Source: Kitasatospora griseola | GTDB lineage: Bacteria > Actinomycetota > Actinomycetes > Streptomycetales > Streptomycetaceae | Assembly: GCF_014648555.1 (NCBI RefSeq) | Contig: NZ_BMRI01000027.1 | Span: 1-64,000 of the forward strand | DNA: 64,000 bases | Reading direction: 5' to 3' | In this document: positions 8,587-17,322 of the stretch, piece by piece | Layout: the number at the start of each line of letters is the position of its first letter | Position numbering within the stretch: the first letter of the stretch is position 1 | Notes under the pieces: generated by a model | The model's input: the letters and a program-made list of their open reading frames with translations, nothing else | The model's database searches: none | Told to the model about the DNA's origin: nothing | Made by a program: the position numbers and the translations under genes

Positions 8587-9240
8587 ATGACCGAGCAGAC
8601 CTCTCCCCCGTCGCGGCCCCGGGCCGACGGCTGGGCGTTCCTCCGCGAAGCCGTCCGCGACCTGCGCACCACCGGTGCGGTCGCCCCCAGCAGCCGGGCC
8701 CTGGCTCACGCCCTGGCCGCCCCCGTCCGGGCCCGCGCCCCGCACCCGATCGACGTCCTGGAGGCCGGCGCGGGCACCGGCGCCGTCACCCGTGTCCTGC
8801 TGCCCCAACTGCCGCGCGGCGCCCGCCTGGACGTGGTGGAGGCCAATCCGCGCTTCGCCGACCGGCTGCGCGACCTGGTGGCCGCGCAGAGCGCGACCCG
8901 GGTGACGGTGCACCAGGCGTACGTGGAGGAGCTGGCCACCGACCGGCGCTACGACGTGATCGTCTCCGGCCTGCCGCTGACCAACTTCACGCCCGCCCAG
9001 GTCGACCGCATCATGGCCCGCTACCTCGAACTGCTGCACCCGGGCGGCACGTTGACCTGGTTCGCCTATCTCGGCACCCGGCGCGCCCGGGCGATGTTCG
9101 CCACCCGCGCCGAGCTGCACCGGCACGCGGCGGTCGATCGCGCGATGGCCGCGCACCTGCGCGGCGGCCGGACCGAGTGCCGCACCGTGCTGGCGAACCT
9201 TCCCCCGGCCCGGGTCTGGCAGCTGCACTCCAATAACTGA
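8587..9240 (+). CDS. PmtA-like phospholipid N-methyltransferase
   Basis: 217 residues. Opens with the segment typical of phospholipid N-methyltransferases (WAFLREAVRDLRTTGAVAPSS), then the class I SAM motif VLEAGAGTGAVTRVLL, acidic loop DVVEANP, and the PmtA-like VIVSGLPLTNFTP instead of a plain NPPY motif. Members methylate phosphatidylethanolamine or act on related membrane lipids. Some homologues are annotated as rRNA adenine dimethylase-like, so the substrate is not certain. It faces away from the sensor kinase gene across 123 bases, suggesting a shared control region. It ends inside a bidirectional hairpin. Confidence 0.75.
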   Translation: MTEQTSPPSRPRADGWAFLREAVRDLRTTGAVAPSSRALAHALAAPVRARAPHPIDVLEAGAGTGAVTRVLLPQLPRGARLDVVEANPRFADRLRDLVAAQSATRVTVHQAYVEELATDRRYDVIVSGLPLTNFTPAQVDRIMARYLELLHPGGTLTWFAYLGTRRARAMFATRAELHRHAAVDRAMAAHLRGGRTECRTVLANLPPARVWQLHSNN

Positions 9241-9255
9241 CTGAGCGTCAGTTAT
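9233..9255. terminator. Bidirectional hairpin spanning two stop codons
   Basis: Arms ATAACTGAC (9233-9241) and GTCAGTTAT (9247-9255) pair perfectly over nine bases with loop TGAGC. The element contains the TGA of the methyltransferase (+) and the TGA of the monooxygenase (-). The symmetry also resembles TetR-family operators, so a second function cannot be excluded. Confidence 0.6.
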
Positions 9256-10363
9256 CTTGATCCATAAGGGTCCTGACCCGGGGCACCACCTCCTCGCCGA
9301 CCCGGTACGCCTCCTCCAGGTGCGGGTAGCCGGACAGCACGAACTCCTCGATGCCCAGGGCGTGGTACTCGGCGAGCCGGGCGGCGACCTCGTCGTGCGA
9401 GCCGACCAGGGCGGTGCCCGCGCCCTCCCGGACCAGGCCGATGCCGGCCCACAGGTTCGGGGCGACCACCAACTCCCGTCCGGCTCCGGTGCCGTGGCCG
9501 TGCAGAGCGGCCATCCGGGCCTGACCGGCGGAGTCCATGGCCGCGAACCGGGCCTGGCTGGCCCGCACCGCCGCCGGGTCGATCCCGGCGAGGATCCGAT
9601 CGGCCTCCGCCCAGGCCTGCTCGGCGGTGTCCCGGCTGATCACGTGCAGCCGCAGCCCGTACCGCAGCGTCCGCCCCTGCCCGGCGGCCAGTGCGCGCAG
9701 CCGCCCGATCCGCTCGCCGATCGCCGACGGCGGTTCGCCCCACAGCAGTTGGACGTCGGCGCGGCGGGCGGCGACCTGCTCGGCGGCGGGCGAGGCGCCG
9801 CCGAAGTACAGCGGGACGGGGTGCTCGACCGCCGGATCGACCAGCTGCGCACCCTCCAGGTGCAGGTGGGCGCCCCGGTGGTCGACCCGCTCCCCGGCCA
9901 GCAACTCCCGCAGTACGGCCATCAGTTCGTCGGTGCGGGCGTAGCGCTCGTCGTGCGCGAGCCGGTCGCCGTACGCGCGCTGCTCGGCAGGGTCGCCACC
10001 GGTGACCACGTTCAGCCGGAGCCGTCCGCCGGCGAACCGCCGGAAGGCGTCGGCCTGTTGGGCGATCAGGGTGGGGCTGGCCAGGCCGGCCCGGAAGGCG
10101 ATCAGGAAGCCGATCCGGCTGGTGTGCCGGGTGAGGGCCGCGCCCAGGATCCACGGGTCGACGCAGCCGAGTCCGACCGGGGCGAGCAGCGAGACGAACC
10201 CGGCCTGCTCGGCGGCCTGCGCGACCTGCGCGAGGTATCCGACGTCGGCGGGCCGCCGGGTGGCGGCGCCGGTCCGGCCCTGCACGGCGGTGACGCCGCC
10301 GGGGTCGCGGCCGTCCCCTCCGGTGGGCAGGAACCAGTGGAACACGGGGGCACGGTCGGACAA
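9248..10363 (-). CDS. LLM-class flavin-dependent monooxygenase (SsuD-like)
   Basis: 371 residues of the bacterial luciferase-like TIM-barrel fold. Signatures are VFHWFLPT near the N-terminus, GFVSLLAPVG, RIGFLIAFRAGLASPTLIAQQADAF, and RLRLNVVTGGDP followed by YARTDELMAVLRELLAGE, all typical of alkanesulfonate/dialkylsulfone monooxygenases that release sulfite from organosulfur compounds using FMNH2. The TTG at 10363 with AGAGG nine bases upstream is the best start; no closer ATG fits the conserved N-terminus. A cysteine-containing leader peptide lies upstream, which supports sulfur-responsive control. Substrate is inferred from family only. Confidence 0.88.
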   Translation of the reverse strand: MSDRAPVFHWFLPTGGDGRDPGGVTAVQGRTGAATRRPADVGYLAQVAQAAEQAGFVSLLAPVGLGCVDPWILGAALTRHTSRIGFLIAFRAGLASPTLIAQQADAFRRFAGGRLRLNVVTGGDPAEQRAYGDRLAHDERYARTDELMAVLRELLAGERVDHRGAHLHLEGAQLVDPAVEHPVPLYFGGASPAAEQVAARRADVQLLWGEPPSAIGERIGRLRALAAGQGRTLRYGLRLHVISRDTAEQAWAEADRILAGIDPAAVRASQARFAAMDSAGQARMAALHGHGTGAGRELVVAPNLWAGIGLVREGAGTALVGSHDEVAARLAEYHALGIEEFVLSGYPHLEEAYRVGEEVVPRVRTLMDQDN

Positions 10364-10506
10364 CGGATCGATCCTCTTCTGCGAAACGGTGCGCGGCACC
10401 GCCGGGGGCGGTCGGGACGCGGGGGCGGACGGTCGCACGGCGGCCGGGACGCGGGGATGCCGCCTCGGAGAGTCGCGCGGCGGGCGAGGGAGGACGGGGC
10501 GGTCGC

Positions 10507-10587
10507 TCAGGAGCGGCGACAGGCAGCGGAACACACCCGGAGGAGGTCGATGTGACCCCGGGTGGTCAGGAAGAGTCGCTGCGGCAC
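10507..10587 (-). CDS. Putative cysteine-responsive leader peptide
   Basis: 26 codons, GTG start at 10587 and TGA at 10507-10509. The peptide begins MPQRLFLTTR and ends with GHIDLLRVCSAACRRS. This matches the 'HxDLLRV.S..CR' leader peptides found upstream of sulfur-assimilation and LLM monooxygenase genes in actinobacteria, where ribosome behaviour at Cys codons is thought to control the downstream operon. Here the two Cys codons (TGT, TGT) are near the end. It precedes the monooxygenase start by 143 bases on the same strand. It is too short for automatic gene callers. The ribosome site is weak. Confidence 0.75.
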   Translation of the reverse strand: MPQRLFLTTRGHIDLLRVCSAACRRS

Positions 10588-10684
10588 GCCCGGAAGTTAC
10601 CACGTTCGCGCAGCGCACGGCGTCCTCGTCCGGCGCACCCCCTTGACCCCGCCCGGTACGGCGCTATCGTCTCCCTCGGCATCC

Positions 10685-10694
10685 GGTCTAGACC
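10685..10694. promoter_or_regulatory. DasR-like operator (dre) upstream of the LPMO
   Basis: The perfect palindrome GGTCTAGACC is the core of known streptomycete DasR-responsive elements, which control chitin and N-acetylglucosamine genes. It lies 73 bases upstream of the LPMO start codon. Outer flanks (TCC / TAT) match the consensus less well. Confidence 0.6.
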
Positions 10695-10767
10695 TATGGC
10701 CGTCTCCCGGCCCGCCCCATCGGCGTCGGGAGGGATCGCCCTGACCCCACATCAGGAAGGCACGGAA

Positions 10768-11481
10768 ATGAAGGCAAACAGAAAGGTGACCGCCGCGATC
10801 GGCGCGCTGGTCGCCCCGCTGCTCGGGCTGACCCTGTCGGCCGGCACCGCCAGCGCCCACGGCTGGGTCACCGACCCGGCCAGCCGCCAGGCGCAGTGCG
10901 CCAACGGCGTCGTCGTCTGCGGGCAGATCAAGTACGAACCGCAGAGCGTCGAGGGCCCGAAGGGCCTGTTCAGCTGCAGCGGCGGCCACTCCGAGTACGC
11001 GGAGCTGGACGACGGCTCCAAGGGCTGGAAGGTCGCCAACGTGTCCTCCACCCAGACCTTCAGCTGGCACCTGTCGGCCCGTCACGCTACCGCGAGCTGG
11101 CAGTACTTCATCGGCAGCCAGCTGATCGCCCAGTTCTCCGGCAACAACGCCCAGCCCCCGGCGGACGTCAGCCACCAGGTGAACTTCGGCAGCTACACCG
11201 GCCGGCAGAAGGTCCTCGCGGTGTGGAACGTCTCCGACACCGCCAACGCCTTCTACTCCTGCATCGACGTCAACATCGGCGGCACCGGCGGCGGCACCCC
11301 GGGTGGCGGCGGCAACGGCAGTTGCACGGCCGCCGCGTGGGACCCGGCCAGGGTCTACAACAGCGGCGACGGCGCCTCCTACGGCAACCACAACTGGCGT
11401 GCCAAGTGGTGGACCCAGGGCGAGCAGCCCGGCTCCACCGGCCAGTGGGGCGTCTGGGAGGACCTCGGGGCCTGCAAGTAG
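10768..11481 (+). CDS. Secreted AA10 lytic polysaccharide monooxygenase with C-terminal CBM5/12
   Basis: 237 residues. The signal peptide ends ASA at residue 30, so mature residue 1 is His31, one ligand of the copper histidine brace; the second is His106 in LSARHATASWQYF. The domain is cysteine-rich as in chitin-active AA10 enzymes. After a glycine-rich linker (GGTGGGTPGGGGNG) a CBM5/12-type module (AAWDPARVYNSGDGASYG, NWRAKWWTQGEQPG) ends the protein. It should oxidatively cleave crystalline chitin (or cellulose) outside the cell. Start has AGGAAGG upstream. A DasR-like operator upstream suggests induction by chitin products. Confidence 0.93.
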   Translation: MKANRKVTAAIGALVAPLLGLTLSAGTASAHGWVTDPASRQAQCANGVVVCGQIKYEPQSVEGPKGLFSCSGGHSEYAELDDGSKGWKVANVSSTQTFSWHLSARHATASWQYFIGSQLIAQFSGNNAQPPADVSHQVNFGSYTGRQKVLAVWNVSDTANAFYSCIDVNIGGTGGGTPGGGGNGSCTAAAWDPARVYNSGDGASYGNHNWRAKWWTQGEQPGSTGQWGVWEDLGACK

Positions 11482-11517
11482 CCCCGGGCGAGCAGTCCCG
11501 GTTCCGCATGACACCAC

Positions 11518-11560
11518 GACCGCCCGGCGGCTCCCTGTGGGGGAGGGCCGCCGGGCGGTC
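11518..11560. terminator. Bidirectional terminator between LPMO and LuxR regulator
   Basis: Arms GACCGCCCGGCGGC (11518-11531) and GCCGCCGGGCGGTC (11547-11560) form a 14-bp stem with a 15-base loop. It lies 37 bases after the LPMO stop and 7 bases after the end of the convergent regulator gene. Confidence 0.8.
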
Positions 11561-11566
11561 CGGTGG

Positions 11567-14389
11567 TCAGGCGAGCCCGCCCAGCGCGTCCCGCAGTTGG
11601 GCGCGTGCCCGGATGCCGAGCTTGGCGAACACCTTCCGCAGGTGGTAGCCGACGGTGCGCGGCGACAGGTAGAGCCGGGCGGCGATGTCCCGGTTGGTCA
11701 GTCCCTGGGCGGCGAGTTCGGCGATCCGGCGCTCCTGCGGGGTGAGCGGCTCCTGCGCCGCCCCGGCGTCGGCGGCGGGCACCTCCGCGCCGGCCGCCCG
11801 CAGTTCGGCGGCCGCCCGGTCGCGCCACGGCCCGGCGTCCAACCGCCGGAAGGTCTCCAGCGCCGCGCCGAGCAGCGGACGGGCCTCCGCGGACCGCCGC
11901 CGGCGCCGCAGCCACTCCGCGTGGTCCAGCTGGACCAGCGCCCGCTCGAACGGCCAGCCGGCCCCGGCCGGATCGGCCAGCGCCGCCCGGAAGTGCCGCT
12001 CCGCGTCCGCGCCCTCGGCCAGCAGCGCCGCCGCCCGCTCGACGATCGCGTGCAGCCGCGGCGAGCGGTCGTTGCCGAGGTCGGGCTGGACGGACTCGAA
12101 CACCGCCCGGGCGTCCGCGACCTCGTCGGCGTGCACGGCGGCCGCCGCCAGATCGCCCAGGTAGTACAGCGAGGCGTGGTAGTGCACCGGCCGGGGCCGG
12201 ATGTCCCGCGTGAACAGCGTCCGGACCTGCCGGTACGCCTCGGTGTGGTCGCCGGCCGCGGTGGCCGCGATCGACAGCGCCACCCGGTGGCGCACCTGCA
12301 GGGCCAGTGAACGGCGCAGGTCGACGCCGCGCACCGCCGCCTCGGCCCGCTCCCGGGCCGCCGGGTCGCCCTGCCGGGCGTCCAGGGTGGCCTGCAGGAT
12401 CCGGGTGCCGACGGCGGACAGGTCGGCGCCCGCCTCGGCGGCCATCCACAGCGTGTCCTCGGTGCTGTTGCGGGCCGCCGTCCAGGCCCCCGACTCGTAC
12501 TGGGCGAGCGCGATGGCCTGCGAGACGGTGGCGTTGGTACCGGCCGTGCCCGCTCGGCGCAGATGCTCCAGGGCGCGGCCGAGCAGCTCCACGGCGAGCG
12601 CCGTCTCGTCCATGCACCAGGCGGTGCCGCCGAGGACGGTGAGGGCGCTCAGGTCGTCCTCACCCATCGCCGCGTGCGCCGCCGCGAGCAGCTCCAGCGC
12701 GCGGGCGCGGCCGGTGTGCGGGGCGGTGGCGGCCGCGATCCAGGCCTGGCTGTTCGGGTCGGGCAGGTCCGTCAACCGCTCGGCCAGCCGCCGCAGTTCG
12801 ACCCGGTGGAACGGGTCGCCGGAGGCGTAGGCGGAGGTCGCGGCGATCCCGAGCGCCGACAGCGCGGCGTCCGGCAGCGCCGCCACGTGCTGCTCGGCGA
12901 CGGCCAGCAGGGTTTCCAGCGCCGCATCATGACGGAGCGTCACCCCGAGCGCCCAGCCGGAGAACACGCCTGCCTGGGCCCGCAGCTCCGGCCGGTCGGT
13001 GTACCCGGGCACCCGGGCGGTCAACTCGCCCACCCACTGCGGGTGTCCGCCGAACATCGCGGACCGGGCCGCGGCCAGCAGCCGCTGACAGCGCAGCTCC
13101 GGATCGGGCGTCAGGTCGGCGGCCCGTTCCAGCGCGGCCGCGGCGGCGGCGTGCCCGCCCCGGCTGCGGGAGCGTTCGGCGCTGGCGGCGAGCGCGTCGG
13201 CGACCTCCGCGTCCGGGCCGGTCGCGGCGGCCGCCAGGTGCCAGGCCTGCCGGTCCGGTTCATGGACGAGCGCACCCGCCAGCGCCAGGTGCGCGGACCT
13301 GCGCTCGGTGAACGACGCCGCTCCGTAGATCGCGGACCGGACCAGCGGGTGCCGCAACCGCAGCAGACCGTCCTGGATGCGGACCAACCCCGCCCGTTCT
13401 GCGGGCTCCAGCGCCCCCAGGCAGTCCAGGCCGCCGGCCGCGCCGACCACGTCCGACAGCTCGCCGGTGTCGGTGGCCGCGGCGAGCAGCAGCGTCCGCC
13501 GGGTGTCCGCCGGCAGGTCCGGCAGGTCCGCGGCGAACAGGTTCTCCAGCCGCTTCGTCAACGGCAGCGCCCTGCTGCCGCCGGACTCGACCCGGCCGTG
13601 GGCGAGGGCCCGGCTGAGCTCCACCAGCGCCAGCGGGTTCCCCGCCGCCTCCTGGAGGATCCGCGACCGTGCCCGGCCGCACGGCGGAACCGGCTGGGCG
13701 TCCAGCAGCAGCCCCGCCGAAGCCCGGTCCAGCGGCCCGGCGGTCACCTGCGGGAAGTCCCGGTCGAACCGCAGCGGAACGGTGTCCTCCCGGGCCGCGG
13801 CCAGCAGTGCGGCGGCCTCGCCGTCCAGCCGACGGGCGATGAAGGCCAGCAGGTCCAACGAACCCAGGTCCAGCCATTGGAGGTCGTCGACCACCAACAA
13901 CAGCGGCCGCCGGGCGGCCGCGTCACCGACCAGCGTCGACACCCCGACCCGCAGATGCAGCGGATCGACCGGCTCCCCCGCCCCCGCCCCGATGCCGAAC
14001 GCGCCGCGCACGGCCCGCCGTTGACTCTCCGGCAACCGCCCGGCACCGGACAGCAGCGGCCGCAACAACTGGTGCAGCCCGGCCAGGCCGATCCCGTGCT
14101 CACTCTCGCTGCCCCGGGCCCGCAGCACCAGCGCCCCACCTGCGGCCGCCCGGTCCGCAGCCCGGTCCAGCAACGACGTCTTCCCGGCGCCGGGCTCACC
14201 GGTCACCACCAGCACCGACGACCCCCGGCTCGCACCGACCGCCGACTCCACCAACGCGGCGATCCGCGCCCACTCGGCGTCCCGGCCGAGCAACGACTCC
14301 TCCCCCGGAACCTGGGGGCGACCGGCCCCCGAAACCTCGGACGGCCTGTGCAGGCCCCCCGATCCGGTGCCGGCAGGGGCGGTCGTCAC
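11567..14389 (-). CDS. Large LuxR-family (LAL) ATP-binding regulator
   Basis: 940 residues. N-terminal AAA/STAND-type ATPase with Walker A GEPGAGKTSLL (about residues 64-74) and Walker B RPLLLVVDDLQWLD, a long helical TPR-like middle region (many Ala/Leu-rich repeats), and a C-terminal LuxR helix-turn-helix (LTPQERRIAELAAQGLTNRDIAARL, TVGYHLRKVFAKLGI). LAL regulators are usually pathway-specific activators of secondary metabolism or sugar use. The neighbours (LPMO, AraC regulator, P450 conservon) do not identify a clear target. Length is normal for the family. Confidence 0.92.
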   Translation of the reverse strand: MTTAPAGTGSGGLHRPSEVSGAGRPQVPGEESLLGRDAEWARIAALVESAVGASRGSSVLVVTGEPGAGKTSLLDRAADRAAAGGALVLRARGSESEHGIGLAGLHQLLRPLLSGAGRLPESQRRAVRGAFGIGAGAGEPVDPLHLRVGVSTLVGDAAARRPLLLVVDDLQWLDLGSLDLLAFIARRLDGEAAALLAAAREDTVPLRFDRDFPQVTAGPLDRASAGLLLDAQPVPPCGRARSRILQEAAGNPLALVELSRALAHGRVESGGSRALPLTKRLENLFAADLPDLPADTRRTLLLAAATDTGELSDVVGAAGGLDCLGALEPAERAGLVRIQDGLLRLRHPLVRSAIYGAASFTERRSAHLALAGALVHEPDRQAWHLAAAATGPDAEVADALAASAERSRSRGGHAAAAAALERAADLTPDPELRCQRLLAAARSAMFGGHPQWVGELTARVPGYTDRPELRAQAGVFSGWALGVTLRHDAALETLLAVAEQHVAALPDAALSALGIAATSAYASGDPFHRVELRRLAERLTDLPDPNSQAWIAAATAPHTGRARALELLAAAHAAMGEDDLSALTVLGGTAWCMDETALAVELLGRALEHLRRAGTAGTNATVSQAIALAQYESGAWTAARNSTEDTLWMAAEAGADLSAVGTRILQATLDARQGDPAARERAEAAVRGVDLRRSLALQVRHRVALSIAATAAGDHTEAYRQVRTLFTRDIRPRPVHYHASLYYLGDLAAAAVHADEVADARAVFESVQPDLGNDRSPRLHAIVERAAALLAEGADAERHFRAALADPAGAGWPFERALVQLDHAEWLRRRRRSAEARPLLGAALETFRRLDAGPWRDRAAAELRAAGAEVPAADAGAAQEPLTPQERRIAELAAQGLTNRDIAARLYLSPRTVGYHLRKVFAKLGIRARAQLRDALGGLA

Positions 14390-14539
14390 GTCGCTGACCT
14401 CGTCGTTCTACTGATCCGTCAAGTCCCGCCCATCCTGCCACGCGGCACCCCGCCCTCCGCCACGCGGCCGCCGGGGGCACCCCGAACCGCCCGGCAGCCC
14501 CAGCCCGGACGGACCCGGGTACGCGGCCCCCGACCGCCG

Positions 14540-15415
14540 TCAGCCGGCCTGCACCCCCGCGAGCCGGGCGTCGGTGCGGGCCTGCCACTGGGTCGGGGTC
14601 AGGCCGTAGGCCTCGCGGAAGACCCGGCTGAAGTGCGAGGGGCTGGCGAAGCCGAAGCGGCCGGCGACGACTGCGACCGGGACTCGACGGTGGGGCGGCC
14701 GGTCGAGTTCCTGGCGGCAGGCTTCGAGGCGGCGGTGGCGGATCCACTGGCCGACGGTCGTGCCGTCCTGCTGGAACAGCTTGTGGAGGTAGCGGACCGA
14801 GATGCAGTGGGCGCGGGCGACGGACTCCGGCGACAGGTCGGGCCTCGTCAGGGTCCCTTCGATGTGGGCCCGGATCCGGGTGAGCAGCGCGGCGGAGCCG
14901 CCCGACCGGTCGGGGGCGTCCTCGTCCAGCAGGTCGGTGATCAGGAGTGCGAGCAGGTCGGCGGCGCTGCGGGCCAGTCGGATCCGGGCCAGCGGGGCAA
15001 GGCCGTCGGAGTGCACGGCCAGCGTGGCGAGGAACTGCGAGGCGAGCGAGCCGACGCCGGTGGAGCCGGGGGCGTGCAGGGCGCCGGCGGCCCGTACCTC
15101 GGCCGCGGAGATGCCCAGTGCCTGGCACGGCACCCGGAAGACCCGGCTCGCGCAGTCGGCGCCGCGCAGCAGGTTGACCGGGTGCGGGCCGCCGCTGATC
15201 ACCAAATCGCCTTCGGCGACGGGCAGTTCGCCGTGCGGGCGGCGCAGGACCGCTCCCCCGGCCAGGTGCAGGGTGACGTGGACGCAGTGCGCGTCGTCGG
15301 CGCCCTGCGGCACGGGCAGCAGGTCGAGGCGGCCGCTGCCGGAGCCTGCCGCCGGGGCGGTGGCCGAGGGTTCGGTGGGGGCGGACAGGAGTGCGCCGGT
15401 GCCCGAGTGGTGCAT
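14540..15415 (-). CDS. AraC-family transcriptional regulator
   Basis: 291 residues from the ATG at 15415. N-terminal cupin-like ligand domain of the AraC_binding_2 type (DLLPVPQGADDAHCVHVTLHLAG, GDLVISGGPHPVNLL), C-terminal double helix-turn-helix (SVRYLHKLFQQDGTTVGQWIRHRRLEACRQEL and VAGRFGFASPSHFSRVFREAYGLTP), as in NitR/Streptomyces AraC activators of catabolic or nitrile genes. An in-frame upstream extension to 15598 has no family resemblance and is left out; the ribosome site before 15415 is weak, so the start is uncertain by a few residues. No obvious target operon is adjacent. Confidence 0.88.
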   Translation of the reverse strand: MHHSGTGALLSAPTEPSATAPAAGSGSGRLDLLPVPQGADDAHCVHVTLHLAGGAVLRRPHGELPVAEGDLVISGGPHPVNLLRGADCASRVFRVPCQALGISAAEVRAAGALHAPGSTGVGSLASQFLATLAVHSDGLAPLARIRLARSAADLLALLITDLLDEDAPDRSGGSAALLTRIRAHIEGTLTRPDLSPESVARAHCISVRYLHKLFQQDGTTVGQWIRHRRLEACRQELDRPPHRRVPVAVVAGRFGFASPSHFSRVFREAYGLTPTQWQARTDARLAGVQAG

Positions 15416-15783
15416 GGGAGGGTCCCATCGTGTCGTTCCGAAGGTGGGTGCGGGCCTCGCTTCGACAAAGTTCGAGCACGTCCGACCGGTGCGGGATCGG
15501 TGCGTCGAACGTTCACGCCGCGCAGCGGGCGAGCCGGGCGAGGAGCGCGCCGGTCGGAGTCCGTCCGGGGTGCGTCGCGCCCTCTCGCTCTGCGACATTC
15601 CTACCGGGCCGCTCCGGCGCCGGCCAACCGCCCACCCGCCCGAACCCGCGACTCACCGGCCACCTACCGGAGCACCAAAACCTGCCCTGACCTGCACCGA
15701 TGCCACCCGGAACGAGGCCGGGGCCCGGACGGCGCCACCACCGACGACTGGTCATTCGACCGATGCCCGACCGGACGGCAGAA
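15416..15783. other. Gene-free region upstream of the AraC regulator
   Basis: About 370 bases between the AraC start and the P450 terminator. Contains the regulator's presumed promoter. Open frames are fragmentary and no repeat or RNA was recognised. Confidence 0.4.
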
Positions 15784-15825
15784 GCGACGCCCCCGGCACC
15801 GGAAGACCGGCACCGGGGGCGTCGC
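15784..15825. terminator. Terminator of the conservon operon
   Basis: Arms GCGACGCCCCCGG (15784-15796) and CCGGGGGCGTCGC (15813-15825) pair over 13 bp with a 16-base loop, starting 17 bases past the P450 stop on the - strand. Confidence 0.8.
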
Positions 15826-15841
15826 CCTGTTCCCCGGAATC

Positions 15842-17287
15842 TCAGCCGCGCAGCTTGGCCATCAGACCGGCCCACCAGCCGCGCCGCTGCTCCGGCACGA
15901 CCGGCGCGGGCGCGGCCGGCAGGACGGCCGCGGCGGGCGGGGTGTGCGGCGCGGGCTCGGGCGTGGAGACGACCGGGGCGCTGGCGGTGGTGGTCGGGTC
16001 CTGCGGCTGGAACGCGACGCGCGGGGTGAAGCGGGCCGGGAGTTCCGTCAGGTGCCGCGACATCCAGTTGCCGCGCCAGACCAACTCCTCTTCCTCCACG
16101 GCGAGTTGCAGGTCGGGAAGGCGGGTGAGCAGGATGTCGATGCCGGTCTCGGCAATGGCCCGGCCGATCTCCTGGCCGGGGCACTCGTGCGGGCCGCTGC
16201 CGAACGCCAGGTGCGAACGGTTGCCGAACAGCGGCTGGTTCAGGTCCGGTCGCACCGCCGGGTCCGCGTTGCCGGCGGCCAGGCCGATCAGCAGCATGTC
16301 GCCGGCCTTGATGTGGCGTCCGCCGAGCTCGGTGTCGCCGGTCGCCCAGCGGCCGGGGACCAGCATGAACGGCGGGGAGTCCCACAGCACTTGGTCGAGC
16401 GCGTCGGGCAGGGTCATCTGACCGCCGGACAGGTGGGCGCGGAAGCGGCCGTCGGTGAGGACCATCTTCAGCGTCTCGGCGATCAGGTTGATGGTGGTCT
16501 CGTTGGCGGCCAGCAGCACCGAGCGCACGTGCTGGAGCACCTCGTCCTCGGTGAGGCCGGACGGGTGCTGCATCAGCCGGGTGACCAGGTCGGCTCCGGG
16601 GTCGGAGCGCTTGCGGTCCATGGTGCGGCGCAGCGACTCGACCACGTACTCGTTGGAGGCCACGGCGGTCTCGGTGCCGCGGACCAGGTCGCGGGCGGCC
16701 TCGACCAGCCGCGGGCCGTACTCCTCGGGCATGCCGACGAGCTGGGTCATCACCAGCATCGGCAGGTGCTCGGCGAACTCGGAGACCAGGTCGACCTTGC
16801 CGATGGAGCCGAACTCGGCGATCAGCTGGTCGGCGAAGCGGGTGACGTAGCGCCGCATGCCGCGCCGGTCGAAGTTGTTGAGGCCGTCGGTGACGGCGGT
16901 GCGCAGCCGGCGGTGCTCCTCGCCGTCGACGAACGAGCAGGTCGGCTGCCAGGCGATGACCGGCAGCACCGGGGAGTCGGGGGCGACCCGGCCCTCCTGG
17001 AACTCGATCCAGCGCCGGGAGTCGCGGGAGAACCGGGACGGGGTGCGCATCGCGGTGAGGTTGGCGGAGTAGCCGAGCACCAGCCAGGCCGGCAGGTCGC
17101 CGTGCAGCAGCACGGGCGCGACCTCGCCGTGTTCGGCGCGCAGCTTCTCGTACAGGCCGGCCGGGTCGGCTTCGGCCTCCGGCCCGAACAGCCGCCGCAG
17201 GTCGTCCTGTTGGAGGGGGGTGGCGCCGTGGGCCGGGCAGCCCGGCGGGGGGACGGCGCCGTTGTACGTGCGCTCTTCGGGGATCAC
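15842..17287 (-). CDS. cvnE: Conservon cytochrome P450 (CvnE-type, CYP157-like)
   Basis: 481 residues from the GTG at 17287 (GGAG eight bases upstream). The heme-binding loop FGSGPHECPGQEIGRAIAE is intact, with the Cys ligand. The I-helix reads LLAANETTINLI. The K-helix, where nearly all P450s carry ExxR, instead reads ALDQVLWDSPPF, so the Glu-Arg pair is missing. CYP157-type P450s of streptomycete conservons are known for the same loss (EQSLW). A Pro/Ala-rich C-terminal tail of about 60 residues follows the catalytic domain. Last gene of a five-gene conservon, 35 bases after the GTPase stop. Substrate unknown. Confidence 0.92.
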   Translation of the reverse strand: MIPEERTYNGAVPPPGCPAHGATPLQQDDLRRLFGPEAEADPAGLYEKLRAEHGEVAPVLLHGDLPAWLVLGYSANLTAMRTPSRFSRDSRRWIEFQEGRVAPDSPVLPVIAWQPTCSFVDGEEHRRLRTAVTDGLNNFDRRGMRRYVTRFADQLIAEFGSIGKVDLVSEFAEHLPMLVMTQLVGMPEEYGPRLVEAARDLVRGTETAVASNEYVVESLRRTMDRKRSDPGADLVTRLMQHPSGLTEDEVLQHVRSVLLAANETTINLIAETLKMVLTDGRFRAHLSGGQMTLPDALDQVLWDSPPFMLVPGRWATGDTELGGRHIKAGDMLLIGLAAGNADPAVRPDLNQPLFGNRSHLAFGSGPHECPGQEIGRAIAETGIDILLTRLPDLQLAVEEEELVWRGNWMSRHLTELPARFTPRVAFQPQDPTTTASAPVVSTPEPAPHTPPAAAVLPAAPAPVVPEQRRGWWAGLMAKLRG

Positions 17288-17322
17288 GGAAGTTCTCCAG
17301 GAGATCGGGACGGTGCGGGGCG

